This document shows positions 8,735 through 15,774 of a stretch of 64,000 nucleotides of DNA, piece by piece. A model generated the notes under the pieces. The model saw only the letters and a program-made list of their open reading frames with translations. It was not told the origin of the DNA and searched no databases. A program made the translations under genes and the position numbers. This DNA comes from Lachnoanaerobaculum sp. ICM7 (GTDB taxonomy: Bacteria; Bacillota; Clostridia; Lachnospirales; Lachnospiraceae): assembly GCF_000287675.1 (NCBI RefSeq), contig NZ_ALJL01000028.1:93501-157500 (forward strand), read 5' to 3'. Within the stretch, counting starts at the first letter, position 1; the number at the start of each line of letters is the position of its first letter.

Positions 8735-8923
8735 ATGACCTACGCAATGACTTTTCTGTTGAAAATATTTGGTTTAAAGGACAAGAAAAATATGGTTTCA
8801 CTTTCCATGTACTTTATGAAAGCCGGAAATGTTATCGTAAAATGTAGTTATGCAGAAAATGGAAGAAGTTTAGCAGATTGCTTTTTATCCTATTTAGAAA
8901 ATAAAGTGATGTTGCTTGATTAA
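8735..8923 (+). CDS. Small conserved-looking hypothetical protein
   Basis: An open frame of about 62 codons from ATG 8735 (an in-frame TTG lies at 8723). The C-terminal part, VIVKCSYAENGRSLADCFLSY, resembles short proteins often seen on Firmicute mobile elements that share an AENGR-x-L-x-(D/E)C pattern; I cannot name the family. The N-terminus looks unlike a normal start of that type and no clear ribosome binding site precedes it, so this may be a 3' remnant. It sits between the restriction operon and the type III toxin-antitoxin locus. Confidence 0.4.
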   Translation: MTYAMTFLLKIFGLKDKKNMVSLSMYFMKAGNVIVKCSYAENGRSLADCFLSYLENKVMLLD

Positions 8924-8929
8924 AAATAT

Positions 8930-8979
8930 GGGCGTCTTATTTTAATAACTTGGGCGTCTTATTTTAATAACTTGGGTGT
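8930..8979 (+). repeat. 22-23 bp tandem repeat before the toxin-antitoxin promoter
   Basis: GGGCGTCTTATTTTAATAACTT occurs twice (8930-8952 with one extra T, and 8953-8974) and a third partial copy GGGTGTTG runs into the -35 element of the antitoxin promoter. Confidence 0.8.
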
Positions 8980-9008
8980 TGTAAAAAAACGAATCATATG
9001 CTACAATT
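8980..9008 (+). promoter_or_regulatory. Promoter of the type III antitoxin RNA
   Basis: TTGTAA (8980-8985) and TACAAT (9003-9008) are separated by 17 bases, which predicts transcription starting at about 9015, just before the first antitoxin repeat. Confidence 0.75.
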
Positions 9009-9020
9009 TAGGCAAGTAAA

Positions 9021-9162
9021 TGTTAGCCGTTTCTCATAGTACGGGATATAAAATTATGAGGTGTAATTTAGCCACTTGCCGATGGTGTGGGATATAAGTA
9101 ATTCGGTGCGTAAATGTAGCCACTTACTATATGGGTGGGGTATAAATAATATAGTGCGTAAA
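9021..9162 (+). ncRNA. Type III antitoxin RNA: three tandem repeats (CptI/ToxI-like)
   Basis: Three consecutive imperfect repeats of 47, 47 and 48 bases (9021-9067, 9068-9114, 9115-9162). Each has a TTAGCC or TAGCC box near its start, a central GGGATATAA or GGGTATAAA and the end GGTGTAA or GTGCGTAA. They lie downstream of a promoter and directly before a terminator and a ToxN/CptN-like gene. In type III systems such repeats are processed by the toxin into single-repeat RNAs that bind and inhibit it, often with pseudoknots. The toxin gene and the promoter-repeats-terminator order make the assignment strong; the repeat fold is not verified. Confidence 0.85.
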
Positions 9163-9196
9163 TCCCTCTAATCGAAATGATAGAGGGATTTTTTTG
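9162..9196 (+). terminator. Attenuating terminator between antitoxin repeats and toxin
   Basis: AATCCCTCT and AGAGGGATT form a nine-base stem with a 12-base loop, followed by a T tract running to the toxin ribosome binding site. In type III systems this terminator sets antitoxin RNA in excess over toxin mRNA. Confidence 0.9.
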
Positions 9197-9205
9197 GAGG
9201 TTTGT

Positions 9206-9679
9206 ATGGAGGTAAAACAAGGATATTCTTATCATATAAAGGATCATTTCTTTTCTGATGTGTCAGATTCCTCTCTAATGAGCAACAAGGAAAATGGAAA
9301 TTATAGACCGCATTACTATGCAATTGAGGATTCAAAGAATAAAGATATTTTTTGGATGATACCGATTAGCTCAAAAGTAGAAAAATACAAAAAGATAGTT
9401 GCTTATAAAATAAAGAGAAATGGCAAGTGTAGCACGATTGTAATTGGGACATTCTCTGGAGAAGAAAATGCGTTTTTGATACAAAATGCCTTTCCGGTTA
9501 AAGCGGTTTATTTTGATCATGTGCATACGATTCAAGGGAATCCGATTACGGTACACAAAAAATTGGATAAAGAACTTCGGACAAAGCTGAAGGAAGTCAT
9601 CGCTATGAAGAAAAGAGGAATCAATCTGTTTTTTACAGATGTAGATATGATTTTAGAGCTTATGAACAGGTTGAAATAG
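9206..9679 (+). CDS. cptN: Type III toxin-antitoxin endoribonuclease (CptN/ToxN-like)
   Basis: 157-residue endoribonuclease toxin of the ToxN/AbiQ/CptN superfamily, which cuts mRNA and can abort phage infection. ATG 9206 is chosen because GGAGG (9197-9201) precedes it; an upstream in-frame TTG lies in the terminator T tract. Visible features are the N-terminal GYSYHIKDHFF and SLMSNKENGNYRPHYYA, and the active-site stretch IPISSKVEKYKK (about 50-62), equivalent to the SS-x-K region of ToxN. The C-terminus FFTDVDMILE is also family-like. It is preceded by three RNA repeats and a leaky terminator, the diagnostic type III layout. The subgroup (CptN rather than ToxN or TenpN) is judged from memory of clostridial CptN sequences. 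Confidence 0.88.
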   Translation: MEVKQGYSYHIKDHFFSDVSDSSLMSNKENGNYRPHYYAIEDSKNKDIFWMIPISSKVEKYKKIVAYKIKRNGKCSTIVIGTFSGEENAFLIQNAFPVKAVYFDHVHTIQGNPITVHKKLDKELRTKLKEVIAMKKRGINLFFTDVDMILELMNRLK

Positions 9680-9810
9680 GGAGTAAATTTTAGAACTTGA
9701 TTGCTATGCTAAGTTTCAAGGTGCAAAAATTTCACCATGAATACGTGTAAAGCAAGAGTGATCAAAAATCTTGACCTTAAAAAAGAAATTTCTGAAAGAA
9801 AAAATGTATC

Positions 9811-10100
9811 CAATACTTGACAAAAGGGTGGAATGTAAAGGCAAGTAACATCTTATAGCCACATTCAGGGCATCGATTTGTATATAACCAGATTGGAATG
9901 TAAAGACTAATATTATGCTCATTTGCGTGATTGATACCGAATTTGAATATATCCATACTGGAAAATAAAGTGTTCATGGCCACGTTTTGTGAACATGAAA
10001 GTTTATAATTTAATATACCGGATCATAATGTAAAACTACCACATTGACAATCGAATAAGTGTTCTATACAATCTAAATATAACCGGAATTGGGATATAGA
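9811..10100 (+). CRISPR. Degenerate CRISPR array, five decayed repeats, no cas genes
   Basis: A GGAATGTAAAG-type motif recurs at 9830, 9895, 9960, 10025 and about 10091, an almost exact 65-base period. Extended 5', repeats 2-5 (9876-9905, 9941-9970, about 10006-10035, 10071-10100) share the pattern ATTTGAATATAACC followed by (A/G)GATTGGAATGTAAAG. Repeats 2 and 3 agree at 24 of 30 positions. The intervening 35-36 base segments are unrelated to each other. Repeat length, spacer length and sequence resemble the clostridial type I-B repeat GTTTTATATTAAC...GGAATGTAAAT as I remember it. Repeat 1 (9811-9840) keeps only its 3' half. Divergence between repeats implies decay. No cas gene is in the window. 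Confidence 0.7.
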
Positions 10101-10161
10101 ACTTAATACAGTATTCGAAATAGTAAATATACTACTTGACTTGATTCTAGGAGGGCAAATA

Positions 10162-10392
10162 TTGAAGTGGGAAAAAAACTTGAAATCAATTATTGAAGAA
10201 AATGCTCCCGGCAATTGCCATGTTTGTAATAGTATAAATACAGATTATTCAATGCATATAATAGATGATAAGACAAATATGGGATATGGTGTCATATGGT
10301 GTAATGATTGCAAAAATGCATTTCATATATCGAGGATAAAAGTATCTCCAAATATGAAAAATATCCCGGTTCCGGAAGGGTTAAAGTATTAA
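10162..10392 (+). CDS. Small zinc-ribbon-like protein of unknown function
   Basis: 76 residues from a TTG start at 10162, supported by AGGAGGG at 10149-10155. Two CxxC pairs, CHVC (about residue 20) and CNDC (about residue 47), would form a zinc ribbon. No membrane segment. It follows the CRISPR relic directly. Small zinc-ribbon proteins of this size occur as immunity or accessory proteins in clostridia, but I do not recognise this one. Confidence 0.6.
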   Translation: MKWEKNLKSIIEENAPGNCHVCNSINTDYSMHIIDDKTNMGYGVIWCNDCKNAFHISRIKVSPNMKNIPVPEGLKY

Positions 10393-10493
10393 GTAACATT
10401 AGTAGCTTATTTTTAGTTTTATAGGAATCAAACCCGTAATTAATAAAAAGACAGTACAAGAATCTATGTGTTATATATTAGGAATAATTTTAT

Positions 10494-10883
10494 ATGAAAA
10501 CTTACTATATATGGATTGCTACATTTGAAGAGGATGATTTTGAACGGTATTGGGATAATGAGCCATATGAAAATGAATTAAAACTTTTCAAAGAGGGGCT
10601 TGGAGCTAAACCTGATATTAGCCTAAAGTGTGGATTTTGCAGGGAAACGGGATTGGAAGAACTGGATGAAAAGGACTTTTGGTTTTGTTTTAGGGCTTCT
10701 TTATGTAATGTACGCGAGCTTGCAAAAGATTATATCTCTGATTTGGATGAATTTGAGAGGGTGTGTAATGCAAAAGGGATTTTAGAAGGAAATGTTATTT
10801 GGGGAGTAGCTGTTAAAGATTTTCCGGATTTAGATTCGGAAGGTTGCAGTAGTATGAAGTATGTAGGTATATTAAAGGTGTAA
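10494..10883 (+). CDS. Hypothetical protein, possibly an Imm22-like immunity protein
   Basis: 129-residue acidic soluble protein beginning MKTYYIWIATFEEDDFERYW, with LKLFKEGLGAKP, a CGFC motif (about 47-50) and LDEKDFWFCF. The opening beta strand plus aromatic and acidic helix resemble Imm22-type immunity proteins, but the match is from memory and weak. No convincing ribosome binding site precedes the ATG (AGGAATAATTTT is the nearest purine stretch). It stands alone, with no toxin gene nearby. Confidence 0.5.
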   Translation: MKTYYIWIATFEEDDFERYWDNEPYENELKLFKEGLGAKPDISLKCGFCRETGLEELDEKDFWFCFRASLCNVRELAKDYISDLDEFERVCNAKGILEGNVIWGVAVKDFPDLDSEGCSSMKYVGILKV

Positions 10884-11003
10884 AGTTTTCTTAATTCCCT
10901 TTATTTTACTTTCTATATTGTGCTAATATATCAGAAAATAAATTTTACAAAGAATAAGTATATCAGTATTAAAATTTCAATACAGGGTATATGGGAGATA
11001 TTT

Positions 11004-11996
11004 ATGTACAAGATATTTGTATATGGGACTTTGAAATCTGAATATTTGCAAAATAAGCTCTTAGGGCATACTTTGGAATCATATGATGCAAGACTTGAGG
11101 GATATTCTATAAATACAGGTGAGAAGTATTTCAATGTAGTTCCAAATGAGGGAGGATGTGTTAAAGGTAAGGTTTTACTTGTAAATAAGGAGGACATGTT
11201 CTATATAGACCAATGGGAAGTAATTCCTATGTATATAAAGGCAAAGGTGAGAGTACATTCAGAGTATGGTTATGAGGATGCTTTTATTTACATAAAAAAA
11301 GATAAGGAAGAGAAGATACATTTGCAGGATGAGGTCAGCAATATGTGCAACAATGAAAATCTTGAAGCTACAATTGATGAATTTGCGAATGTGAGAGATA
11401 TGGAGTTTCCAGTCTGTGATCTATACCTTAATTACCCTATAGAAGACTTAAATAATCTATCAAAAAATAATGATATATTCACTGAAAAAGTAAAAGAGGT
11501 AGTTACAGATAAAGAGTTTTCATTTATCGGATATGAGTATTTAAGCTACAAATATGGCGATTGTCAAGTAACTGTAAGAGTATCACTTTATATTATAGAG
11601 AATAATGAAAAAGCCACATTAAGCGTAATGCTACCTGTTTCGACATGTAATCCTACAAAGTTTTGGGAGAAGGCTTTTACCCGAGAGTTGGAAATAGAAG
11701 GAAGAAACTTTGCGGAATTTATTTATTCAAAATATAATCTCAAAGTCTTGGATGCACCGAAATTTATCATATATTCATCAGGTGAAATTGATGAGTCAAA
11801 AAGGCTTGATGTTTTCTCAGTTGAAAAGGGTTTTAATAAAGCGTTTGATATTAGTAAAGCGGTAAATACGGATATTTCAAAAAACGAGGATGTTAAGGTT
11901 TATCTTTCTGATAATGTAAAAATCGAAATACCATATAACTTTGATGTTTGTTATACCGACAGATTAAAATCTGTTATGTTGACTCTATCTGTATAA
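11004..11996 (+). CDS. Gamma-glutamylcyclotransferase-fold protein with a C-terminal extension
   Basis: About 330 residues from ATG 11004 (GGGAGA at 10993-10998; the open frame reaches 10920 without a ribosome binding site). The first 105 residues show the GGCT/AIG2-like fold: FVYGTLKSEYL with the substrate-loop YGTL, a GxV-G strand (CVKGKVLL) and an aromatic strand. Classic members convert gamma-glutamyl compounds to 5-oxoproline using a Glu after the GxV strand; here WEVIP is the candidate region. Residues about 120-330 form a separate beta-rich domain I do not recognise. Its fusion to a GGCT domain is unusual. No neighbour suggests the substrate. Confidence 0.65.
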   Translation: MYKIFVYGTLKSEYLQNKLLGHTLESYDARLEGYSINTGEKYFNVVPNEGGCVKGKVLLVNKEDMFYIDQWEVIPMYIKAKVRVHSEYGYEDAFIYIKKDKEEKIHLQDEVSNMCNNENLEATIDEFANVRDMEFPVCDLYLNYPIEDLNNLSKNNDIFTEKVKEVVTDKEFSFIGYEYLSYKYGDCQVTVRVSLYIIENNEKATLSVMLPVSTCNPTKFWEKAFTRELEIEGRNFAEFIYSKYNLKVLDAPKFIIYSSGEIDESKRLDVFSVEKGFNKAFDISKAVNTDISKNEDVKVYLSDNVKIEIPYNFDVCYTDRLKSVMLTLSV

Positions 11997-12051
11997 TATT
12001 CATTAGTAAAATATGATAAAATAGCCTATATCTATAAATAAGGAGAATACT

Positions 12052-12441
12052 ATGTTGGAAGTAGGAATAAAGGGACAAAGAGAAATCATTGTAACAAAGC
12101 AAAATACTGCAGCAGGTATAGGAAGTGGAAGTTTAGAGGTGTTTTCCACACCGATTATGATACTTTTGATGGAAGAGTGCTGCTTTATGAGTGTTGATGA
12201 TAAGCTGGAGGAAGGTTTTACGACTGTAGGCATTTCGGTTAATGTAAAGCATGTATCAGCCACACCGCTTGGAATGAAAGTGGAGATTAAGTCAGATCTC
12301 ATAAAGGTTGATGGAAGAGCTCTTACATTTAAGGTTGAGGCATATGATGAAAAGGGGCTTATAGGTGAAGGAATTCATGAAAGATTCATTGTAAATAATG
12401 AAAAGTTTCAGGCAAAGGCTGATAGCAAGTCAGATAAATAA
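12052..12441 (+). CDS. Hotdog-fold thioesterase, FlK (fluoroacetyl-CoA thioesterase)-like
   Basis: 129 residues with the features of the FlK-type thioesterase family: STPIMILLMEECCF (about 32-45) containing the catalytic Thr/Glu segment, and VNVKHVSATPLGMKVEI (about 63-79) with the conserved His and the TPLG turn. These cytosolic enzymes hydrolyse acyl-CoA esters and are widespread in Firmicutes as small housekeeping or detoxifying proteins; substrate is not deducible. AAGGAGAA precedes the ATG. It is monocistronic and ends before a strong hairpin shared with the convergent HTH gene. Confidence 0.85.
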   Translation: MLEVGIKGQREIIVTKQNTAAGIGSGSLEVFSTPIMILLMEECCFMSVDDKLEEGFTTVGISVNVKHVSATPLGMKVEIKSDLIKVDGRALTFKVEAYDEKGLIGEGIHERFIVNNEKFQAKADSKSDK

Positions 12442-12444
12442 GCA

Positions 12445-12517
12445 AATGGCTGTCACTCTAAAGGCATATACAATTTTTATTCTACTTTAATTGTATGTCT
12501 TAAGTGACAGCTGTTTA
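12445..12517. terminator. Bidirectional terminator between thioesterase and HTH gene
   Basis: Long imperfect hairpin: GGCTGTCACT...GGCATATACAATT pairs with AATTGTATGTC...AGTGACAGCT, flanked by AAAT and TTTA. It separates two convergent genes. Confidence 0.7.
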
Positions 12518-12524
12518 AAATTTA

Positions 12525-12836
12525 TTATTTTGCAACAACAAATTGGGTTTCAGTAAAATTCTCACCATCTAAAATATTGATTAATCTAAATGCAGGTCCG
12601 GTCGGATGCGTCCTACCACCCTCCCAAGCCTCGACAGTCTTTTTTGATACTCCCATATATGATGCAAAAACCGTCTGTGTCATACCTGCCTTTTTACGTA
12701 TCTCTTTAATCTCATTGTTTGAATACTCTCTAACAGGCATAATCATATATGTTCTTTCCTTTGCCATTTTGCTACCATTTTCATGAGCTATAGCTTCTTC
12801 TAATCCCTCTTTCAAATCATCAAATAGTGAACTCAT
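12525..12836 (-). CDS. Solitary HTH antitoxin-type repressor
   Basis: 103 residues. The C-terminal half is an XRE-type HTH (IKEIRKKAGMTQTVFASYMGVSKKTVEAWEGG, about 44-75) ending RTHPTGPAFRLINIL, the signature of HigA/MqsA-type antitoxins and their chromosomal relatives. AGGAGG lies five bases before the ATG. In family members a RelE/HigB-type toxin gene usually lies upstream; here only a promoter and a short open stretch are found, so the gene is an orphan. A canonical promoter with a perfect palindromic operator lies upstream, indicating autorepression. Confidence 0.85.
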   Translation of the reverse strand: MSSLFDDLKEGLEEAIAHENGSKMAKERTYMIMPVREYSNNEIKEIRKKAGMTQTVFASYMGVSKKTVEAWEGGRTHPTGPAFRLINILDGENFTETQFVVAK

Positions 12837-12919
12837 AGCTTCCTCCTATTCTTAGCAATCTCTTCCTTTAATGATTTTACCAGCTTTTCATACTCTTACC
12901 TTTCAGATTTAATAAATAT

Positions 12920-12948
12920 ATTATAAACCCTATTTTATAGGGCGTCAA
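12920..12948 (-). promoter_or_regulatory. Promoter and palindromic operator of the HTH gene
   Basis: On the minus strand TTGACG (12948-12943), a 17-base spacer and TATAAT (12925-12920). The spacer contains CCCTATAAAATAGGG (12928-12942), inverted arms CCCTA/TAGGG placed exactly between -35 and -10, the expected position for an autoregulatory operator. Confidence 0.85.
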
Positions 12949-13021
12949 CTTTACTATTTTAAGACTATCTTTATTGGTGGTATAATTGTTTTATGGTAGT
13001 ATAGGCTAAAAGGAGGATTAT

Positions 13022-14467
13022 ATGAAAAAGAGCTTTATATATTTGATTCCTGCAATTTTCTTATTGGCAGGATGTGGAAAGAAAATTTCCATAAAAATAA
13101 ATACAAATGAAAGTACAGTTGCTGAAAGTACTATAGAAGAGAGTATTAAAGATGAAGGAGTAAAAGTACAACATGACGTGGAAATGTTAAAGGCACACGT
13201 ATATTACAAAATAGCGGATGATGGAAATACAATACCTCAACTTAGTGTAGATGGAAATGAAAAGTTGAATGATATTGTAAACAAAATAAATAATGATTGG
13301 GTAGGCGGATATTATCCAAGGATAAATCTGACCCGCACCGATACGAGTGTTTTCAGTGCATTGCTGGCTACTACTGTAATGAATGGAAGTACTGATACAA
13401 AAGAACTGCTTAGGGGAGTAAATATAGACTCAAATACAGGTAAGGAGCTTAAGGTAGAGGATGTATTAAAGGATCCCGTCGGTCTATATGATAGGATTGA
13501 AAAGGATAATTATCTTGCAGATGAATATGGAGAAGATATAGAGGGATTTAGTGAGAAGTTAAAGACTGTTCTGACAAACCCCGATACTTTTAATTTGGGA
13601 GCAAATGATAAGGCGAATCTTGCGTGGACACTAAGTAGCGGAGGTATGATGATTTATATGACTGCAAAGGGTGAATACGGAGAAAGGATAGTTTCCATAC
13701 CTTTGGAGTATTCAATATATGGTGAGTTTTTCAATGAAGACATACTAAGATTGCCAAAGGACTATGCTTTTGAAATACCTACAGAAAAAGAGGTAAAGAT
13801 AAATCTTGACGGTAAAATCAGAACTGTAAAAATAGAACAAGATATTGACGAGTATCTTATGTTAAAGGAAATAGATGTAACAATTGACGGTGAAAAAAGC
13901 ACATATGAGGAAGGTGCAAGCTATGGAATTTCTAAGGTAAGTGTGGTGAAAAAAGGAGATAATGCCTATCTTTATATTGAATTGCAGTATGACAATGATT
14001 ACAACAGTATATCAATTATTGATTTGAATAATAAATCTGAAAAGATGGAGATACAGGAGAGTTTTGCAGATACTGCCCTTTTAAACCCTGATGAATTTTA
14101 TCTCGGAAACAGAATTTATACTATAAGTACATTGGGAATAGAGGGAAGATATACTCTTGGTAATAACGGAATGCCAAAGCTTTTGAAAAATTATTATAAC
14201 ATTACAACACCTATCAGGCTAACTACTAAAATTGATATAAAGGGGAAAAATATTGACGGTATAAACGGAAAAGAACTTGGGGACTATAACATTTCTACAG
14301 GCGCTTTGCTTGTTCCGGTAGGTACAGATAATGAAACTTTTACCGATTACACCACTTCGGATGGCGTAATTGTTCGCATACCTATGCAAGGAGGCGGAGA
14401 ATACGGCTTTACGATAGAAGGTAAGAATATAGAAGATGTATTTGACGGTACAATATTTGCAGGATAA
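13022..14467 (+). CDS. Lipoprotein with a DUF3298/RsiV-like C-terminal region
   Basis: 481-residue surface lipoprotein. MKKSFIYLIPAIFLLAGC gives a short basic start, hydrophobic core and lipobox LAGC (Cys 18), so it should be lipid-anchored outside the membrane. A Thr/Glu/Ser linker (about 28-45) follows. Residues about 50-240 include LLRGVNIDSNTGKELKVEDVL, a segment typical of DUF3298/DUF4163 (RsiV/PdaC-type) extracellular domains. The second half is beta-rich and unassigned. AAGGAGG precedes the ATG. The stop codon is four bases before the DinB start, so the two may be co-transcribed. The function is unknown. Confidence 0.7.
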   Translation: MKKSFIYLIPAIFLLAGCGKKISIKINTNESTVAESTIEESIKDEGVKVQHDVEMLKAHVYYKIADDGNTIPQLSVDGNEKLNDIVNKINNDWVGGYYPRINLTRTDTSVFSALLATTVMNGSTDTKELLRGVNIDSNTGKELKVEDVLKDPVGLYDRIEKDNYLADEYGEDIEGFSEKLKTVLTNPDTFNLGANDKANLAWTLSSGGMMIYMTAKGEYGERIVSIPLEYSIYGEFFNEDILRLPKDYAFEIPTEKEVKINLDGKIRTVKIEQDIDEYLMLKEIDVTIDGEKSTYEEGASYGISKVSVVKKGDNAYLYIELQYDNDYNSISIIDLNNKSEKMEIQESFADTALLNPDEFYLGNRIYTISTLGIEGRYTLGNNGMPKLLKNYYNITTPIRLTTKIDIKGKNIDGINGKELGDYNISTGALLVPVGTDNETFTDYTTSDGVIVRIPMQGGGEYGFTIEGKNIEDVFDGTIFAG

Positions 14468-14471
14468 TGTC

Positions 14472-15716
14472 ATGTTGGAAGGTCAAATAATCATTCATGT
14501 GGATATGGATGCTTTTTATGCTTCCGTGGAAATGAGAGATAATAAAACTCTTATAGATAAGCCACTTATAATAGGTTCCATGCCAAATGAAAGAGGTGTT
14601 GTATCAACCTGTAATTATGAAGCCAGAAAATACGGTATACGCTCAGGTATGAATATAAAGGAGGCATTTAATCGTTGTCCTAAGGGGGTATTTATGCACC
14701 CAAACTTTGATAAATATATCAGGGTATCAAATCAGCTGCATGAGATCTTGGAAAGTTATACTGATAGAGCAGAATATATAGCTTTGGACGAGGGCTATCT
14801 TGATTTGACCGGAAAAGTGAATTCATGGGAGGAAGCAAGAAAAATAGGACATGAAATCAAAAAAAGGGTACGGGAGGAGCTCTCTCTTACCTGTTCTGTC
14901 GGTTTGGCATATTCAAAGATTGCGGCAAAGACTGCAAGTGAAGAGAAAAAGCCGGATGGATATTTTGAAATACCAAGTAGAGAAGATTTTGTAACATTGG
15001 TACTTGATAGAAATGTAAAATCACTGTATACAGTTGGAGAAAAGACTGCCCAAAAACTTCATTTATATGGTGTTGATACAGTCAGAGATCTGCAAAACAA
15101 AAGCAATGAAGTGAAAATGTTTATGGGAAAGCAGGGTGAGTATCTTGTTGACCTGGCTTTTGGATTTGATGACAGAAAGGTTACACCATATAGGGAAGAG
15201 GATACAAAGTCCATCAGTAAAGAGTTTACATTTCAAAAGGATGTATCAAGCTTTAAACTTTTAGATGATGTACTTTTTATTCTGTCTTTTCGTGTGGCGA
15301 AAAGAGCAAAAAGGCTTGGGCTTTATGGAGAAGGTGTTTCTCTTAAAATCACTTATTCCAATATGAAAACTATCACAAGGTCAATGCTTATAAGCGCAAG
15401 TACAAGTGATGCCTATACCATATATGAAAATGCGAGCAAGCTTCTAAAGAATGTATCAAAAGGTGAAGTAAGACTGGTTGGAACCGGACTTTACCATTTG
15501 AGAGAGGAAGAGGGAAGACAGCTTAGCTTTGCTGATATTTTTTCTACACAAAAGGATATGTTAAAAGAGAAGATTCAAAGCAAATGGCAGGAGATGAGCA
15601 TGTATTATAAAATCGATTTTGATGAAATAAAGGACATGCAAAATAGTATAAAGGTATATGATTATATAGAGCGAATGAGGGAAGTTATGGACTCTATGCA
15701 AAAATATAACAGCTAA
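14472..15716 (+). CDS. dinB: DNA polymerase IV (Y-family translesion polymerase)
   Basis: 414-residue error-prone polymerase for bypass of damaged templates. ATG 14472 follows the lipoprotein stop by four bases; the frame upstream is inside that gene. The palm begins IIHVDMDAFYASVE (metal-binding Asp about 9 and 11). The second catalytic site is IALDEGYLDLTG (about 100), slightly altered from the common SIDEAYLD with Gly for Ala. SVGLAYSKIAAKTASEEKKPDG (about 140-160) is the IMS signature, followed by the helix-hairpin-helix and little-finger domains. The C-terminus has no obvious QLxLF-type clamp motif except RQLSFADIF (about 344), which fits a beta-clamp binding peptide placed internally. 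Confidence 0.93.
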   Translation: MLEGQIIIHVDMDAFYASVEMRDNKTLIDKPLIIGSMPNERGVVSTCNYEARKYGIRSGMNIKEAFNRCPKGVFMHPNFDKYIRVSNQLHEILESYTDRAEYIALDEGYLDLTGKVNSWEEARKIGHEIKKRVREELSLTCSVGLAYSKIAAKTASEEKKPDGYFEIPSREDFVTLVLDRNVKSLYTVGEKTAQKLHLYGVDTVRDLQNKSNEVKMFMGKQGEYLVDLAFGFDDRKVTPYREEDTKSISKEFTFQKDVSSFKLLDDVLFILSFRVAKRAKRLGLYGEGVSLKITYSNMKTITRSMLISASTSDAYTIYENASKLLKNVSKGEVRLVGTGLYHLREEEGRQLSFADIFSTQKDMLKEKIQSKWQEMSMYYKIDFDEIKDMQNSIKVYDYIERMREVMDSMQKYNS

Positions 15717-15774
15717 AAAGCGGGTAAAATTTTGTGATATAATATTACCTGAATAATTTCGGAAAGGATCAAAT

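Noticed and set aside
8930..8974. Tandem repeats as a CRISPR array
   Set aside because: Units are directly adjacent with no spacers and too few; treated as a simple repeat.
10150..10160. GGAGGGCAAAT as a sixth repeat of the CRISPR relic
   Set aside because: It falls at about 60 rather than 65 bases and is explained as the ribosome binding site of the zinc-ribbon gene.
12833..12895. Open stretch directly upstream of the HTH gene ending KEEIAKNRRKL, as a toxin end
   Set aside because: A stop codon (TAA) lies directly before it and no start codon with a ribosome binding site exists; too short for any RelE-type toxin.
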